Source: CAG-170 sp022779365 (GTDB lineage: Bacteria > Bacillota > Clostridia > Oscillospirales > Oscillospiraceae). Taken from it: a DNA stretch of 22,193 nucleotides. Numbering within the stretch: the first letter of the stretch is position 1; the number at the start of each line of letters is the position of its first letter. The notes below the pieces were generated by a model. It was not told the origin of the DNA. It did not search any database and saw nothing but the letters and a program-made list of their open reading frames with translations. The stretch lies in NCBI GenBank assembly GCA_022779365.1, contig JALFSI010000027.1, positions 1 through 22,193 on the forward strand, in the 5' to 3' direction. Of the stretch, positions 7,279-15,079 are shown one piece after another. The position numbers and the translations under genes were made by a program.

Positions 7279-7813
7279 CGTCCGCCCCGGCTTTGCGCTC
7301 TTTGTGCTGGCGCTGGCGTATTTTGACACGGCGGGGCTGTTTTTTTCGTATTTTTCCGCCGCAGCGCTGCATGAGGGCGGACATCTGCTGGCGCTGTGGG
7401 GGCTGCGCGGGCAGCTCCAGCGCGTCACGCTCGGCTTTGGTGACGTGCAGATCCGCACCGCGCCGCTGCCGCCGGGGGCGGAGGCGCTGTGTGCACTGGC
7501 AGGTCCGGCGGCAAATCTTTTGTGCGCGGGGCTGTTTCTGCGAATTTTGCCGGAGTTTGCAGGCGTGAGCCTTGCGCTGGGGGCGTTCAATCTGCTGCCT
7601 ATTTTCCCGCTGGACGGCGGGCGGCTGCTGCGGCTGGCGCTGCGGAGCACGCGCGCGGCGCGGCAATGGGAGCTGTTTGTGGGGCTTCTTTGCTGCGCGG
7701 CGCTGCTGGCGCTGGGACTGTGGGCGGCGCGGCGGCTGCAAACGGGGCTGTGGGTGCTGCTGCCCGCACTGATACCGGCGGCGCGGCTTCTGCGGTCATG
7801 CGATGGAATATAA
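7265..7813 (+). CDS. M50-family intramembrane metalloprotease (SpoIVFB-like)
   Basis: This 182-residue, strongly hydrophobic protein carries both site-2-protease signatures. The zinc-binding HEGGH (residues 36-40) lies in the second membrane helix, and NLLPIFPLDGGR (109-120) supplies the third zinc ligand, D117. A conserved PAAN segment (81-84) sits between them. Several membrane helices follow. The family cleaves substrates inside the bilayer; SpoIVFB releases sigma-K during sporulation, but the target here cannot be read. It is shorter than Bacillus SpoIVFB because it lacks the C-terminal CBS domain. It overlaps the small membrane protein upstream and lies 62 bases before the radical SAM gene. 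This order (M50, then the radical SAM and DUF2344 pair) is familiar from Clostridia. Confidence 0.88.
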   Translation: MRRIDVRPGFALFVLALAYFDTAGLFFSYFSAAALHEGGHLLALWGLRGQLQRVTLGFGDVQIRTAPLPPGAEALCALAGPAANLLCAGLFLRILPEFAGVSLALGAFNLLPIFPLDGGRLLRLALRSTRAARQWELFVGLLCCAALLALGLWAARRLQTGLWVLLPALIPAARLLRSCDGI

Positions 7814-7814
7814 C

Positions 7815-7843
7815 TTGCTTTTCGGCTGAAAAAAGGATAAAAT
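7815..7843 (+). promoter_or_regulatory. Putative sigma-A promoter for the radical SAM gene
   Basis: TTGCTT (7815-7820), a 17-base spacer and TAAAAT (7838-7843). It begins immediately after the M50 stop and lies about 30 bases before the radical SAM start codon, suggesting the pair can be transcribed independently of the protease. Confidence 0.5.
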
Positions 7844-7875
7844 AAAAAGAACTATGAACGAATGAGGCATACCGC

Positions 7876-9723
7876 ATGACTGACAAGCTGCACCGCATTC
7901 TGCAAAGCGTACAAAAGCCCGCGCGCTACGTCGGCGGGGAATATAACGAGATCATCAAGGACAAGCGTGAGGTCGATGTGCGCGTGGCGTTCTGCTTTCC
8001 CGACACCTACGAGATCGGGATGTCCAACATCGGGATGCGCATTCTCTACGACGTGATGAACAAGCTGCCCGGCGTGTGGTGCGAGCGCGTATTCGCGCCC
8101 TGGGGCGATATGGAGAAGGCCCTGCGCGAGCATGACATCCCGCTCTATGCGCTCGAGAGCAAAGACCCCGTGCGCGATTTTGACCTCATTGCCTTTACGC
8201 TGGGCTATGAGATGAGCTACACGAATGTGCTCAATATGCTGGAGCTGGCGGGGGTGCCGAAGCTGGCATCCGAGCGCGAGGGGCTGCATAATCTCGTGTT
8301 CGCGGGCGGCGTGTGCACGGTAAACCCCGAGCCGCTGGCGGATTTTATCGACTTTTTCTCCATCGGCGAGGGCGAGGAGATGACGCCCGAAATTCTCACC
8401 CTCTACCGCACGGCAAAGCGCGATGGCTGGACAAAGGCGGAATTTTTGCGCGAGGTCTGTAAGATCGGCGGCGTATATGTGCCGTCGCTGTATCGCCACA
8501 GCTACAACCCCGACGGGACGCTCGCCGCGATCGAGCCGCTGGAGGGCGCGCCCGCGCGCGTCACGAAGCGCGTCATCGAAAACATGGACAAGAGCGACTG
8601 GCCGGAGCACGCCATCGTGCCGTCCACCGAGATCGTGCACGACCGCTCAAATTTAGAGGTATTTCGCGGCTGCATCCGCGGCTGCCGCTTCTGTCAGGCG
8701 GGCTTTTGCTACCGCCCCGTGCGCGAAAAGCGCGCCGAAACGCTCCTGCGGCAGGCAATACAGTCGCTGGAGGATTCCGGCAACAGCGAGATCACGCTTG
8801 CCAGCCTCTCAACATCCGACTATACGCAGCTCGCGCAGCTTGCAGAGCCGCTGCTCGACTACTGCCAGCCGCGCAAGATCAGTCTGTCTCTTCCCAGCCT
8901 GCGGGCGGACAATTTTTCGCGCGAGCTGATGTTAAAGGTCCAAAAGGTCAAAAAGACCGGGCTGACGTTCGCCCCGGAGGCGGGCACGCAGCGCCTGCGC
9001 GACGCGATCAACAAAAATGTGACCGAGGAAGAAATTTTGCAGACCTGCGCCACGGCGTTTTCCGGCGGCTGGAGCAGCGTGAAGCTCTATTTCATGCTGG
9101 GTCTGCCGACCGAGACGGACGAGGATGTGCTGGGCATCGCGGAGCTGGCGCAGAAGATCGTACACGTCTGGCGCGAGAACGCCGCGAACAAAAAGCGAGG
9201 GCTTTCCATCAACCTCGCCACGGCGTATTTTGTGCCCAAGCCCTTTACGCCGTTTCAGTGGGAGGCGCAGATCACGCCGGAGGAATATCTGCGGCGGGTG
9301 CATCTGCTGAAAAACGCGCTCAACTCCCGCGCCATCGACTACCGTTATCACGAATCCGACCTCAGCCGTTTGGAGGCGGTGCTCGCGCGCGGCGACCGGC
9401 GGCTTGGAAAAGTTCTGCTGGAGGCGCAGAAGCGCGGCGCGCGGCTGGACGGCTGGGACGAATATTTTCGCTATCAGACGTGGCTGGACGCGTTTGCTGC
9501 CTGCGGCGTCGATCCGGATCATTACACCGTGCGCGGCTTCGGCGAGGATGAGATTTTGCCGTGGCAGACGATCTCGGTGGGCGTGACGGACGCGTTTTTC
9601 CGCCGCGAGCGCGCGCAGGCGTATGCGTCCAAAATCACGCCCGACTGCCGCACGGGCTGCGCCGGGTGCGGCGCGGCGAAGCTGTGCAAGGGAGGGGTGT
9701 GCCATGAATCGTCTGGTGTTTGA
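7876..9723 (+). CDS. TIGR03960-type radical SAM protein
   Basis: A 615-residue protein of a conserved but functionally unassigned radical SAM family. Residues 30-190 resemble the cobalamin-binding-like N-terminal region (FPDTYEIGMSNIGMRILY; GEGEE). The radical SAM core starts at GCIRGCRFCQAGF, with cluster cysteines C266, C270 and C273 (CxxxCxxC). PEAGTQRLRDAINKNVT follows in the core. The C-terminal tail (about 580-612) has a second group of cysteines (DCRTGCAGCGAAKLC), which could hold another metal centre. The start has TGAGG eight bases upstream. Its last 20 bases overlap the DUF2344 gene, the standard coupling for this pair. RNA or ribosome modification has been suggested for the family but is not established. 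Confidence 0.92.
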   Translation: MTDKLHRILQSVQKPARYVGGEYNEIIKDKREVDVRVAFCFPDTYEIGMSNIGMRILYDVMNKLPGVWCERVFAPWGDMEKALREHDIPLYALESKDPVRDFDLIAFTLGYEMSYTNVLNMLELAGVPKLASEREGLHNLVFAGGVCTVNPEPLADFIDFFSIGEGEEMTPEILTLYRTAKRDGWTKAEFLREVCKIGGVYVPSLYRHSYNPDGTLAAIEPLEGAPARVTKRVIENMDKSDWPEHAIVPSTEIVHDRSNLEVFRGCIRGCRFCQAGFCYRPVREKRAETLLRQAIQSLEDSGNSEITLASLSTSDYTQLAQLAEPLLDYCQPRKISLSLPSLRADNFSRELMLKVQKVKKTGLTFAPEAGTQRLRDAINKNVTEEEILQTCATAFSGGWSSVKLYFMLGLPTETDEDVLGIAELAQKIVHVWRENAANKKRGLSINLATAYFVPKPFTPFQWEAQITPEEYLRRVHLLKNALNSRAIDYRYHESDLSRLEAVLARGDRRLGKVLLEAQKRGARLDGWDEYFRYQTWLDAFAACGVDPDHYTVRGFGEDEILPWQTISVGVTDAFFRRERAQAYASKITPDCRTGCAGCGAAKLCKGGVCHESSGV

Positions 9724-10363
9724 AAAGACCGGCGAGGCGGTGTACCTGTCGCACCTCGATCTCATGCGCGTGTTCCAGCGCGCCTTTAAGCGCGCAGACA
9801 TCATGATCTGGCACTCACAGGGCTTCAGCCCCCGCGCGTATGTGTCCATCGCGCTGCCGCTGCCGGTGGGCATGGCGAGCCGGTGCGAAATTCTCGATTT
9901 TGACGTGGAGGACGGCTCGGTGGAGCTGACAGCGCTGCCGGAGCGGCTGAATGCCGTGCTCCCGGCGGGCATCCGCGTGCTGGAGGCGTATGAGAGCAGC
10001 CGCAAAATAAAGCATCTGCGCTATCTCGCCGCCGATGTGACGCTGGAATATGACAGCGGTGTGCCGGGGGGCGCGATGGAGGCGGTGCGGGAACTGTTCT
10101 CGCGCCCGGAGCTTTTGGTGCGCAAGCGCACCAAGCGCGGCGAGGCGGATGTGGACATTGTCCCCGGCATCCGCTCGGTAGATCTGGAGCAGATTTCTCC
10201 GCAGGAGCTTCGGCTGCACGCCGTGGTCACGGCGATGGACCCCGCGCTCAATCCGCTGCTGCTCGGCGAGGCGGTGCGCGCGCACCTGCCCGCGTTTGCC
10301 CCGGATTTTATCTCGGCGGCGCGGCGCGAGGTTTTTGACGCGGAGATACAGGCTTTTCGCTGA
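9704..10363 (+). CDS. TIGR03936 / DUF2344 radical SAM-associated protein
   Basis: A 219-residue partner protein recognised by its opening segment (FEKTGEAVYLSHLDLMRVFQ) and GFSPRAYVSIALPLPVG. It has no cysteine cluster of its own and is always found next to, or fused with, the TIGR03960 radical SAM protein. GGGAGGGG precedes the chosen ATG within the upstream gene, and the 20-base overlap supports translational coupling. In many Clostridia the next genes are a ribonuclease G and ribosomal proteins L21/L27; here the next gene is a COG2426-like membrane protein instead. Function unknown; a role assisting the radical SAM enzyme with its substrate is inferred from the constant pairing. Confidence 0.9.
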   Translation: MNRLVFEKTGEAVYLSHLDLMRVFQRAFKRADIMIWHSQGFSPRAYVSIALPLPVGMASRCEILDFDVEDGSVELTALPERLNAVLPAGIRVLEAYESSRKIKHLRYLAADVTLEYDSGVPGGAMEAVRELFSRPELLVRKRTKRGEADVDIVPGIRSVDLEQISPQELRLHAVVTAMDPALNPLLLGEAVRAHLPAFAPDFISAARREVFDAEIQAFR

Positions 10364-10385
10364 ACGTTACAAAGGAGGATCGGCT

Positions 10386-10856
10386 GTGGCAGCTTCTACG
10401 ATCGAGGTCTTATTCACCGCGTTTCTGGCGATGGCGCCCGTTTCGGAGCTGCGCGGCGCGATCCCCTACGGGCTGGCGCACGATATTCCCCCGCTGGCGC
10501 TGTATTTTCTGTGCGTAGCGGCAAACGTCGTGCCCGTGCCGTTCATCGTGTGCTTTACGCGCACGGTGCTGCTGTGGATGAAAAAGCGCGGCGGGAAGCT
10601 CAAAAAGGCAGCGGACTGGCTGTCGGACCGGGCGATGAAAAAATCCGCGCTGTATCAGAAATATGAGCAGCTTGGGCTGTTTATCCTCGTCGCCATTCCC
10701 CTGCCGGGCACAGGCGCGTGGACGGGTGCGCTGGTCGCGGCGCTGATGGGGCTGCGTATCCGCCAGGCACTGCCCGCGATCGGTGCCGGCGTCGCCGCCG
10801 CCGGCGCGGTCGTTATGCTGGTCTGCACGGGCGTGATCCATCTGGCGGGGATTTGA
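10386..10856 (+). CDS. COG2426-like small multidrug export family membrane protein
   Basis: The 156-residue protein starts at GTG 10386, chosen because AAAGGAGGAT ends six bases upstream. Features of the family include a first helix ending in AMAPVSELRGAIPYGLA, the helix LALYFLCVAANVVPVPFIV, a charged cytosolic loop (residues 60-85), and a repeated half with LPGTGAWTGALVAALMGL and a final helix. Pfam names the family Sm_multidrug_ex, but transport has little direct support. It sits 22 bases after DUF2344 and is probably the last gene of the transcript, as the palindromic repeat element follows. Confidence 0.85.
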   Translation: MAASTIEVLFTAFLAMAPVSELRGAIPYGLAHDIPPLALYFLCVAANVVPVPFIVCFTRTVLLWMKKRGGKLKKAADWLSDRAMKKSALYQKYEQLGLFILVAIPLPGTGAWTGALVAALMGLRIRQALPAIGAGVAAAGAVVMLVCTGVIHLAGI

Positions 10857-10871
10857 GTACCCCGTTTTCGT

Positions 10872-11158
10872 CGTAACGTAGGGGCGGGGCTCGCCCCGCC
10901 CGCGCGGTACAATGTAACAATTTTGAATGCACCAATGCGAATCCGCACGCACCCAAAGCCTTCCCCATGTGGGGAAGGTGGCTCGCGAAGCGAGACGGAT
11001 GAGGAGAAGGGCTGTACATTCTGAGATGTTGCCACGTTTCGACTCAAAAACGCGATGCAGCTCAAAAGCAAGAACCCTTCCCCTCATCAGTCGCCTGCGG
11101 CGACAGCTTCCCCCCGAGGGGAAGCCTTGGGCTTCTGCAATCCCGCCCCTACGTTACG
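10872..11158. mobile_element. MITE-like composite palindromic repeat element
   Basis: Perfect 17-bp terminal inverted repeats bound 287 bases: CGTAACGTAGGGGCGGG (10872-10888) and its complement (11142-11158). With one mismatch the repeats extend a further five bases outward. Inside are GGGCGGGGC/GCCCCGCCC (10882-10901), CCTTCCCCA/TGGGGAAGG (10959-10978) and CTCGC/GCGAG (10982-10994). The right half (about 11079-11132) is a diverged inverted copy of the left inner part (the GGATGAGG...GAAGGG motif returns as CCCTTCCCCTCATC). No protein is encoded. Such elements are widespread between genes of gut Oscillospiraceae; mobility in trans is inferred. No clear target-site duplication was found. Confidence 0.75.
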
Positions 11159-11213
11159 GCGAACTACGTTACGTCATACCAACGATAACTCTCACAATTT
11201 GGAGGTACTTCTC

Positions 11214-12365
11214 ATGATCGCCATTGTCACGGACGCGCATTATCGGATGTCGGTCGCGCTGATCCGCGATCTGGCGGACGCGGGCGTGCAGGTCATCGCC
11301 TGCGAGCAGCCGGGAACTTATAAGCCCGTCGGCTTTGCCAGCCGCGCGGCGTGGCAGTGCTATGAGCTGCCGGAGGGCGATGTGGCGGACGGGCTGCTGG
11401 CGCTGTGCCGCGACGTGACCTCGCGCTGCGGCGAGAAGCCCGCGCTGCTGCCGGTGGGCGCAAGGACGCTCGCCGCCGTAGCCGGTGCGCGTGAGGCGTT
11501 TGACGAGGTCGCGGGGCTCTGCATCCCCGACCCCGGTCAGCTCGCGCTGCTGAACGACAAGGCGGCTCTTGCGCAGCTTGCGCAGCGGCTGGGCATCGCC
11601 GTGCCGCAGAGCTTTTCGCCGGAGCTTGGCGAGAGCGTGGCGCATTTTGCCGCCCGCACGCCGCTGCCGTGCGTGGTCAAGCCCCTGTGCGGGGAAGCGT
11701 TTGGACTTGCCGCCGCACAGCGCTATGTCATCGCGCGCACGCCGCAGGCGCTGGAGGAGGCGTACACCCGCTTTTTCGCGCTGACCAACTCCGCCCCCGT
11801 CGTGCAGGAATACCTGCCCGGCGCGGCGCTGGGCTGCTCGATTTTGGCGCAGGACGGGCGCGTGGTCGCGTCCATCGCGCACCGCCGCGTGCGCGAATAC
11901 CCGGTCACAGGCGGCCCGTCGAGCTGCTGCCGCGTCGCAGACGAAACACCGCTGCTGCGCGCGGTCTGCGCGCTCGTGCGCGAGACGGGCTTCAGCGGTG
12001 TGGCGATGTTTGAGTTCAAATGCGGGCAGGACGGCGCGCCGCGCCTGCTTGAATGCAACCCCCGCGTCTGGGGGACGTATCCCCTCACCCGCGCGGCAGG
12101 GACGAATTTTTCGTATCTCTGGTGCTGCGCGGCGCTGGGTGTGCCGCTGCCGGACTATATCCGCCCGCGGCCGGTCAAAATGACGTATCAGCCCGCCGAC
12201 CTCGCCGCGGGGCTGGGCTATCTCGCCCGCGGCAAGATCGCCCGCGCGCTCGGCGTGCTGGGGAGCCTTCTTGACCCGCGCGTGAAAAACGGGCTGTTCG
12301 AGTGGCGCGACGCCGCGCCGGGGCTGCGCTATTTCGCGGGGCTGTTTCGGAGGGCGCGCCGATGA
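11214..12365 (+). CDS. ATP-grasp domain protein
   Basis: A 383-residue ATP-grasp enzyme, the fold that joins a carboxylate to an amine or thiol through an acyl-phosphate. Residues 1-105 form a pre-ATP-grasp Rossmann-like domain (MIAIVTDAHYRMSVALIRDL). ATP binding follows: LLNDKAALAQLAQRLGIAVP (112-131), VVKPL (154-158) and VQEYLPG (197-203). The metal-binding end is RLLECNPRVWG (E280, N282). The chosen ATG follows TTGGAGGT; an upstream start at 11055 would lie inside the repeat element. Its stop overlaps the PHP gene start as ATGA. Substrate cannot be deduced. Proximity to a polysaccharide deacetylase and a phosphoesterase suggests cell-envelope metabolism. Confidence 0.9.
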   Translation: MIAIVTDAHYRMSVALIRDLADAGVQVIACEQPGTYKPVGFASRAAWQCYELPEGDVADGLLALCRDVTSRCGEKPALLPVGARTLAAVAGAREAFDEVAGLCIPDPGQLALLNDKAALAQLAQRLGIAVPQSFSPELGESVAHFAARTPLPCVVKPLCGEAFGLAAAQRYVIARTPQALEEAYTRFFALTNSAPVVQEYLPGAALGCSILAQDGRVVASIAHRRVREYPVTGGPSSCCRVADETPLLRAVCALVRETGFSGVAMFEFKCGQDGAPRLLECNPRVWGTYPLTRAAGTNFSYLWCCAALGVPLPDYIRPRPVKMTYQPADLAAGLGYLARGKIARALGVLGSLLDPRVKNGLFEWRDAAPGLRYFAGLFRRARR

Positions 12366-13093
12366 TCGTGAAAGCCGACCTTCATGTACACAGCGCCGCG
12401 TCGTGGGACGGGCGCAGCGACCTCGCTGCGCTGGCGCAGGCGGCGCACGCGCGCGGGCTGGACGCCATTGCCGTGTGCGACCACGATGTGTGCACCGACG
12501 TTTCGGGCGAGTTTCCCGTCCTGCTCATCCCCGGCGTGGAGGTCACGAGCACGGCGGGGCATATTCTGGGGCTGTTTCTCGAAAAACCGCTCGACCGCGC
12601 GCTGTGGAAGGACGGCGCGCCCACGCCGCGGGCGGCGATCGACGCCATCCGCGCGTGCGGCGGGCTTGCTGCTCCGGCACATCCGTTCAGCCCGCAGAAG
12701 CTGAGTGATGCCGCGCTTGCGGCGCTCTGCCCGGACGCGATAGAGGTGCAGAACGCGCGTGTGGCGCTCAAAAACGCGGCGCGAAACAGGCAGGCGCAGG
12801 AGTTTGCCGTGCAGCAGCAGCAGCTCGCCGTTACGGGCGGCAGCGACGCGCACTGCGCAGCGGAGGTCGGCGGCTGCTATACGGAGCTGGACTGCACGGA
12901 GCGTTCGCTTGCGGCGCTGCGCGCCGCGCTCGCCGCCGGGCGCACACGGGCGGTCTTTGACCACGCCTGCACCTGGACGCAGAAGGGTCTTTCACAGTGG
13001 CACGGGGCGCGCCGCGCGCCGATCCTGCGGCGCTGCAAGGCGCTGGTGTATTTGTGCGTCTGCGTGCTGCGCGACTTATTCACCGGGAGGTAA
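12362..13093 (+). CDS. PHP-domain phosphoesterase
   Basis: This 243-residue protein has the full metal-binding set of the PHP superfamily: DLHVHS (H8, H10), CDHD (D40, H41), GVEVTS (E60), PAHPFSP (H107) and GGSDAHC (D162, H164). Proteins of this size act as metal-dependent phosphoesterases, for example on histidinol phosphate or nucleotide phosphates. The C-terminal 40 residues are basic and end in a hydrophobic stretch (ALVYLCVCVLRDLF), which may touch the membrane. It starts at the ATGA overlap with the ATP-grasp gene and is followed after four bases by the deacetylase. Substrate unknown. Confidence 0.88.
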   Translation: MIVKADLHVHSAASWDGRSDLAALAQAAHARGLDAIAVCDHDVCTDVSGEFPVLLIPGVEVTSTAGHILGLFLEKPLDRALWKDGAPTPRAAIDAIRACGGLAAPAHPFSPQKLSDAALAALCPDAIEVQNARVALKNAARNRQAQEFAVQQQQLAVTGGSDAHCAAEVGGCYTELDCTERSLAALRAALAAGRTRAVFDHACTWTQKGLSQWHGARRAPILRRCKALVYLCVCVLRDLFTGR

Positions 13094-13097
13094 TACC

Positions 13098-14432
13098 ATG
13101 TCTGTCATCACCCGCGCCATTGGCATCGCCAAGCGCGTGAAGCATCACTTTCAGGACGAAATTCGGCGGCGCACGCCGGTGTATCTCTCCCCCGTGCGGC
13201 GCATCGAGCGCGTCGCGCTGCCGGAGCGCGTGTGCGCCATGACGTTTGACGACGGACCGTGCCGTCTGCCCGCTGATCCGTCGAAAGACGGCAAGCCCCT
13301 CACGCTGCACCTTGCCGAAACGCTCGAGCGCTTTGGCGCGGTGGGCACGTTCGACATTGTGGGCGATACGTCCGGCAACTACCCCGACCGACCCGGCAAG
13401 GAGGGCTCTGCCGACTGGGGCGGCATGGCGTATGACCACTACCCCGACTTTGGCAAGGATCTGGACGGCGGTGCGGCGCACTGCCCGGAGCTGGTGCAGC
13501 GTCTGCTCAGCGGCGGGCACGAGATCACGAGCCACACCTGGGCGCACGTTTTGTTCGGACCGAAGCGGCTCGTCTACGGCAGCCGCAAGCCGCTGCCGGG
13601 GCTGGACGCGGTCGTGGATGACCTTAAAACGATGGACGACCATCTGCGTAAAAACTATGATTACACGATCCGCCTCTCCCGTCCGCCGCACTATGTGGAT
13701 AAGACGAAGGACGGATTTTCCGCCTACGACGCCTATGCCCTCCTGAATTATCAGTACCTCGCGGCGAGCTTTGACGGCGCGGGCTGGCTGCCGCTGGCAA
13801 GCTACGAGGCGGAGGTTGAGGCGACGTACAAGCCTATGGAGCGCCTGCTGGAGGCTGACCCCGACGCGCTGTGCGGGCAGATCATTTTTCAGAAGGACGG
13901 CTACAACATGGCGCGCCGTTCGCCGGTGGCGGACGGGCTGGAAAAGCAGCTCGAAGTGCTGACACGGCACGGCTACCGTGTGGTGAGCGTGTCGCAGCTT
14001 CTGGCGCTGTGCCCGTTTTCCGACCTCGCGCCGCAGAATGCGCAGTTTGCCGCTGCAAAGACGCTGCTGGACGCGGGGTTCTGCGTCTGCTTCCGCGACA
14101 ATACCGTCCGCCCGGACGCCCCGCTCACGCGCGGCGCGCTGGCGATGCTCGCCTACGGCTGCAAAACGGCAGCGGAACGCGTTGCGCTCGTGCGCAAAAA
14201 TGCGCCCGTCTGCCGCGATGCGCCCTGCCGTCACCCCTACGCCGCGGCGGTCGCGGCGGCGATGCGATCCGGCGCGCTGACGGTGCAGGGCGGGCGCTTC
14301 CGCCCGGACGACGCGGTGAGCGCAGACGAGTTTTCGGCATTCTGCCGCGTCGTACTCGGTAACGCTCCGCAGGAGTCTGTCGCACCCCGGACGCACGGCG
14401 AGGCACTGCGGCAGCTCGCGGCGCTGCTGTGA
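13098..14432 (+). CDS. Polysaccharide deacetylase (NodB-like) with C-terminal SLH-like region
   Basis: A 444-residue carbohydrate esterase family 4 protein. NodB motif 1 is MTFDDGP (48-54, catalytic Asp), motif 2 is TSHTWAH (H146, H150 zinc ligands), and RLSRPPHY probably supplies the conserved Arg/Pro motif. It has unusual insertions after the TFDDGP motif. Residues about 330-425 resemble one to two S-layer-homology units (LTRGALAMLAYG; FRPDDAVSADEFSAFC), which would tie it to the cell wall. No signal peptide is obvious: the N terminus is basic and amphipathic. That is odd for a surface enzyme and suggests either an atypical export route or an intracellular role on lipid-linked glycans. GGGAGGT precedes the start. 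Last gene of the operon. Confidence 0.85.
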   Translation: MSVITRAIGIAKRVKHHFQDEIRRRTPVYLSPVRRIERVALPERVCAMTFDDGPCRLPADPSKDGKPLTLHLAETLERFGAVGTFDIVGDTSGNYPDRPGKEGSADWGGMAYDHYPDFGKDLDGGAAHCPELVQRLLSGGHEITSHTWAHVLFGPKRLVYGSRKPLPGLDAVVDDLKTMDDHLRKNYDYTIRLSRPPHYVDKTKDGFSAYDAYALLNYQYLAASFDGAGWLPLASYEAEVEATYKPMERLLEADPDALCGQIIFQKDGYNMARRSPVADGLEKQLEVLTRHGYRVVSVSQLLALCPFSDLAPQNAQFAAAKTLLDAGFCVCFRDNTVRPDAPLTRGALAMLAYGCKTAAERVALVRKNAPVCRDAPCRHPYAAAVAAAMRSGALTVQGGRFRPDDAVSADEFSAFCRVVLGNAPQESVAPRTHGEALRQLAALL

Positions 14433-14499
14433 CGGGGCTGTTTATAATTATGTCAACCGCGTTTTCCTGCCGTTTTTGCACAAAAAATTCCGAAAAAAC

Positions 14500-14528
14500 T
14501 TGACAGCGCCTGCTCTGCGTGATATGAT
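14500..14528 (+). promoter_or_regulatory. Strong sigma-A promoter of the tRNA operon
   Basis: A consensus TTGACA (14500-14505), a 17-base spacer and TATGAT (14523-14528). It lies 33 bases before the first tRNA, so all five tRNAs probably form one transcript ending at the hairpin at 15023. Confidence 0.85.
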
Positions 14529-14561
14529 AGGCGGGCTGTCAGGAGGCTAGCGGTTGCATTC

Positions 14562-14636
14562 GCGGGTGTAGCACAACGGCCAGGGCACCAGCCTTCCAAG
14601 CTGGGGACGCGGGTTCGATTCCCGTCACCCGCTCCA
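14562..14636 (+). tRNA. tRNA-Gly (anticodon TCC)
   Basis: The acceptor arm GCGGGTG pairs with CACCCGC. The anticodon arm CCAGC-CTTCCAA-GCTGG carries TCC and reads GGA. The T-arm contains GTTCGATTC. The CCA end is encoded (14634-14636). Confidence 0.95.
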
Positions 14637-14644
14637 TTCCCCAT

Positions 14645-14721
14645 GCGCCAGTAGCTCAGCAGGATAGAGCAACTGCCTTCTAAGCAGTAGGTCGGGGGTT
14701 CGAATCCCTCCTGGCGTGCCA
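14645..14721 (+). tRNA. tRNA-Arg (anticodon TCT)
   Basis: The acceptor GCGCCAG pairs with CTGGCGT (first pair G-U). The anticodon loop CTTCTAA in an ACTGC/GCAGT stem gives TCT, reading AGA. CCA is encoded at 14719-14721. It is a substrate of the argS product encoded nearby. Confidence 0.95.
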
Positions 14722-14749
14722 CTGCCCTGTCAGCAGGCGAAATGAATAT

Positions 14750-14827
14750 GGTGGGTGTAGCGTAGTTGGTTAACGCGTCAGATTGTGGCTCTGAAGACCG
14801 AGGGTTCGAGTCCCTTCACTCACCCCA
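14750..14827 (+). tRNA. tRNA-His (anticodon GTG)
   Basis: The acceptor GTGGGTG pairs with CACTCAC. The additional 5' G at position -1 (14750) faces discriminator C (14824), as expected for tRNA-His. The anticodon loop TTGTGGC gives GTG. CCA is encoded. Confidence 0.95.
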
Positions 14828-14867
14828 TTTCTTTTTCTTTTTATACAGGATCGTCTATGCGCTACAA

Positions 14868-14942
14868 GGGGATGTCGCCAAGCGGTAAGGCACAGGACTT
14901 TGACTCCTGTATGCGTAGGTTCGAATCCTGCCATCCCTGCCA
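14868..14942 (+). tRNA. tRNA-Gln (anticodon TTG)
   Basis: The acceptor GGGGATG pairs with CATCCCT (one G-U). The anticodon arm CAGGA-CTTTGAC-TCCTG gives TTG, reading CAA. CCA is encoded at 14940-14942. It is not a suppressor-type anticodon. Confidence 0.95.
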
Positions 14943-14945
14943 CCT

Positions 14946-15021
14946 GACCCGCTAGCTCAGCAGGCAGAGCACCTGCCTTTTAAGCAGGGTGTCTGGAGTT
15001 CGAATCTCCAGCGGGTCACCA
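14946..15021 (+). tRNA. tRNA-Lys (anticodon TTT)
   Basis: The acceptor GACCCGC pairs with GCGGGTC. The anticodon loop CTTTTAA gives TTT. CCA is encoded at 15019-15021. Its 3' end faces the prophage remnant, a common integration point. Confidence 0.95.
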
Positions 15022-15022
15022 T

Positions 15023-15057
15023 AAAAACCCTGAAACCACAACGGTTTCAGGGTTTTT
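15023..15057 (+). terminator. Rho-independent terminator of the tRNA operon
   Basis: A perfect 15-bp stem: AAAAACCCTGAAACC (15023-15037) and GGTTTCAGGGTTTTT (15043-15057) around loop ACAAC, ending in five Ts. It begins two bases after the tRNA-Lys CCA. It is symmetric enough to stop minus-strand phage transcription as well. Confidence 0.93.
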
Positions 15058-15079
15058 CATTTTCTGGTATTTTTGATTT

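Noticed and set aside
7876..10005. Long minus-strand frames opposite the radical SAM genes
   Set aside because: High-GC shadows without ribosome sites; the plus-strand proteins carry conserved motifs throughout.
14453..14722. Minus-strand frame reading EGFEPPTYCLEGSC and GDGNRTRVPSLEGW
   Set aside because: This is the well-known spurious translation antisense to tRNA genes; it lies across tRNA-Gly and tRNA-Arg.
14868..14942. Amber suppressor tRNA that could read the TAG in the dehydrogenase
   Set aside because: The anticodon loop is CTTTGAC, giving TTG for ordinary glutamine codons; none of the five tRNAs has a CTA or TTA anticodon.
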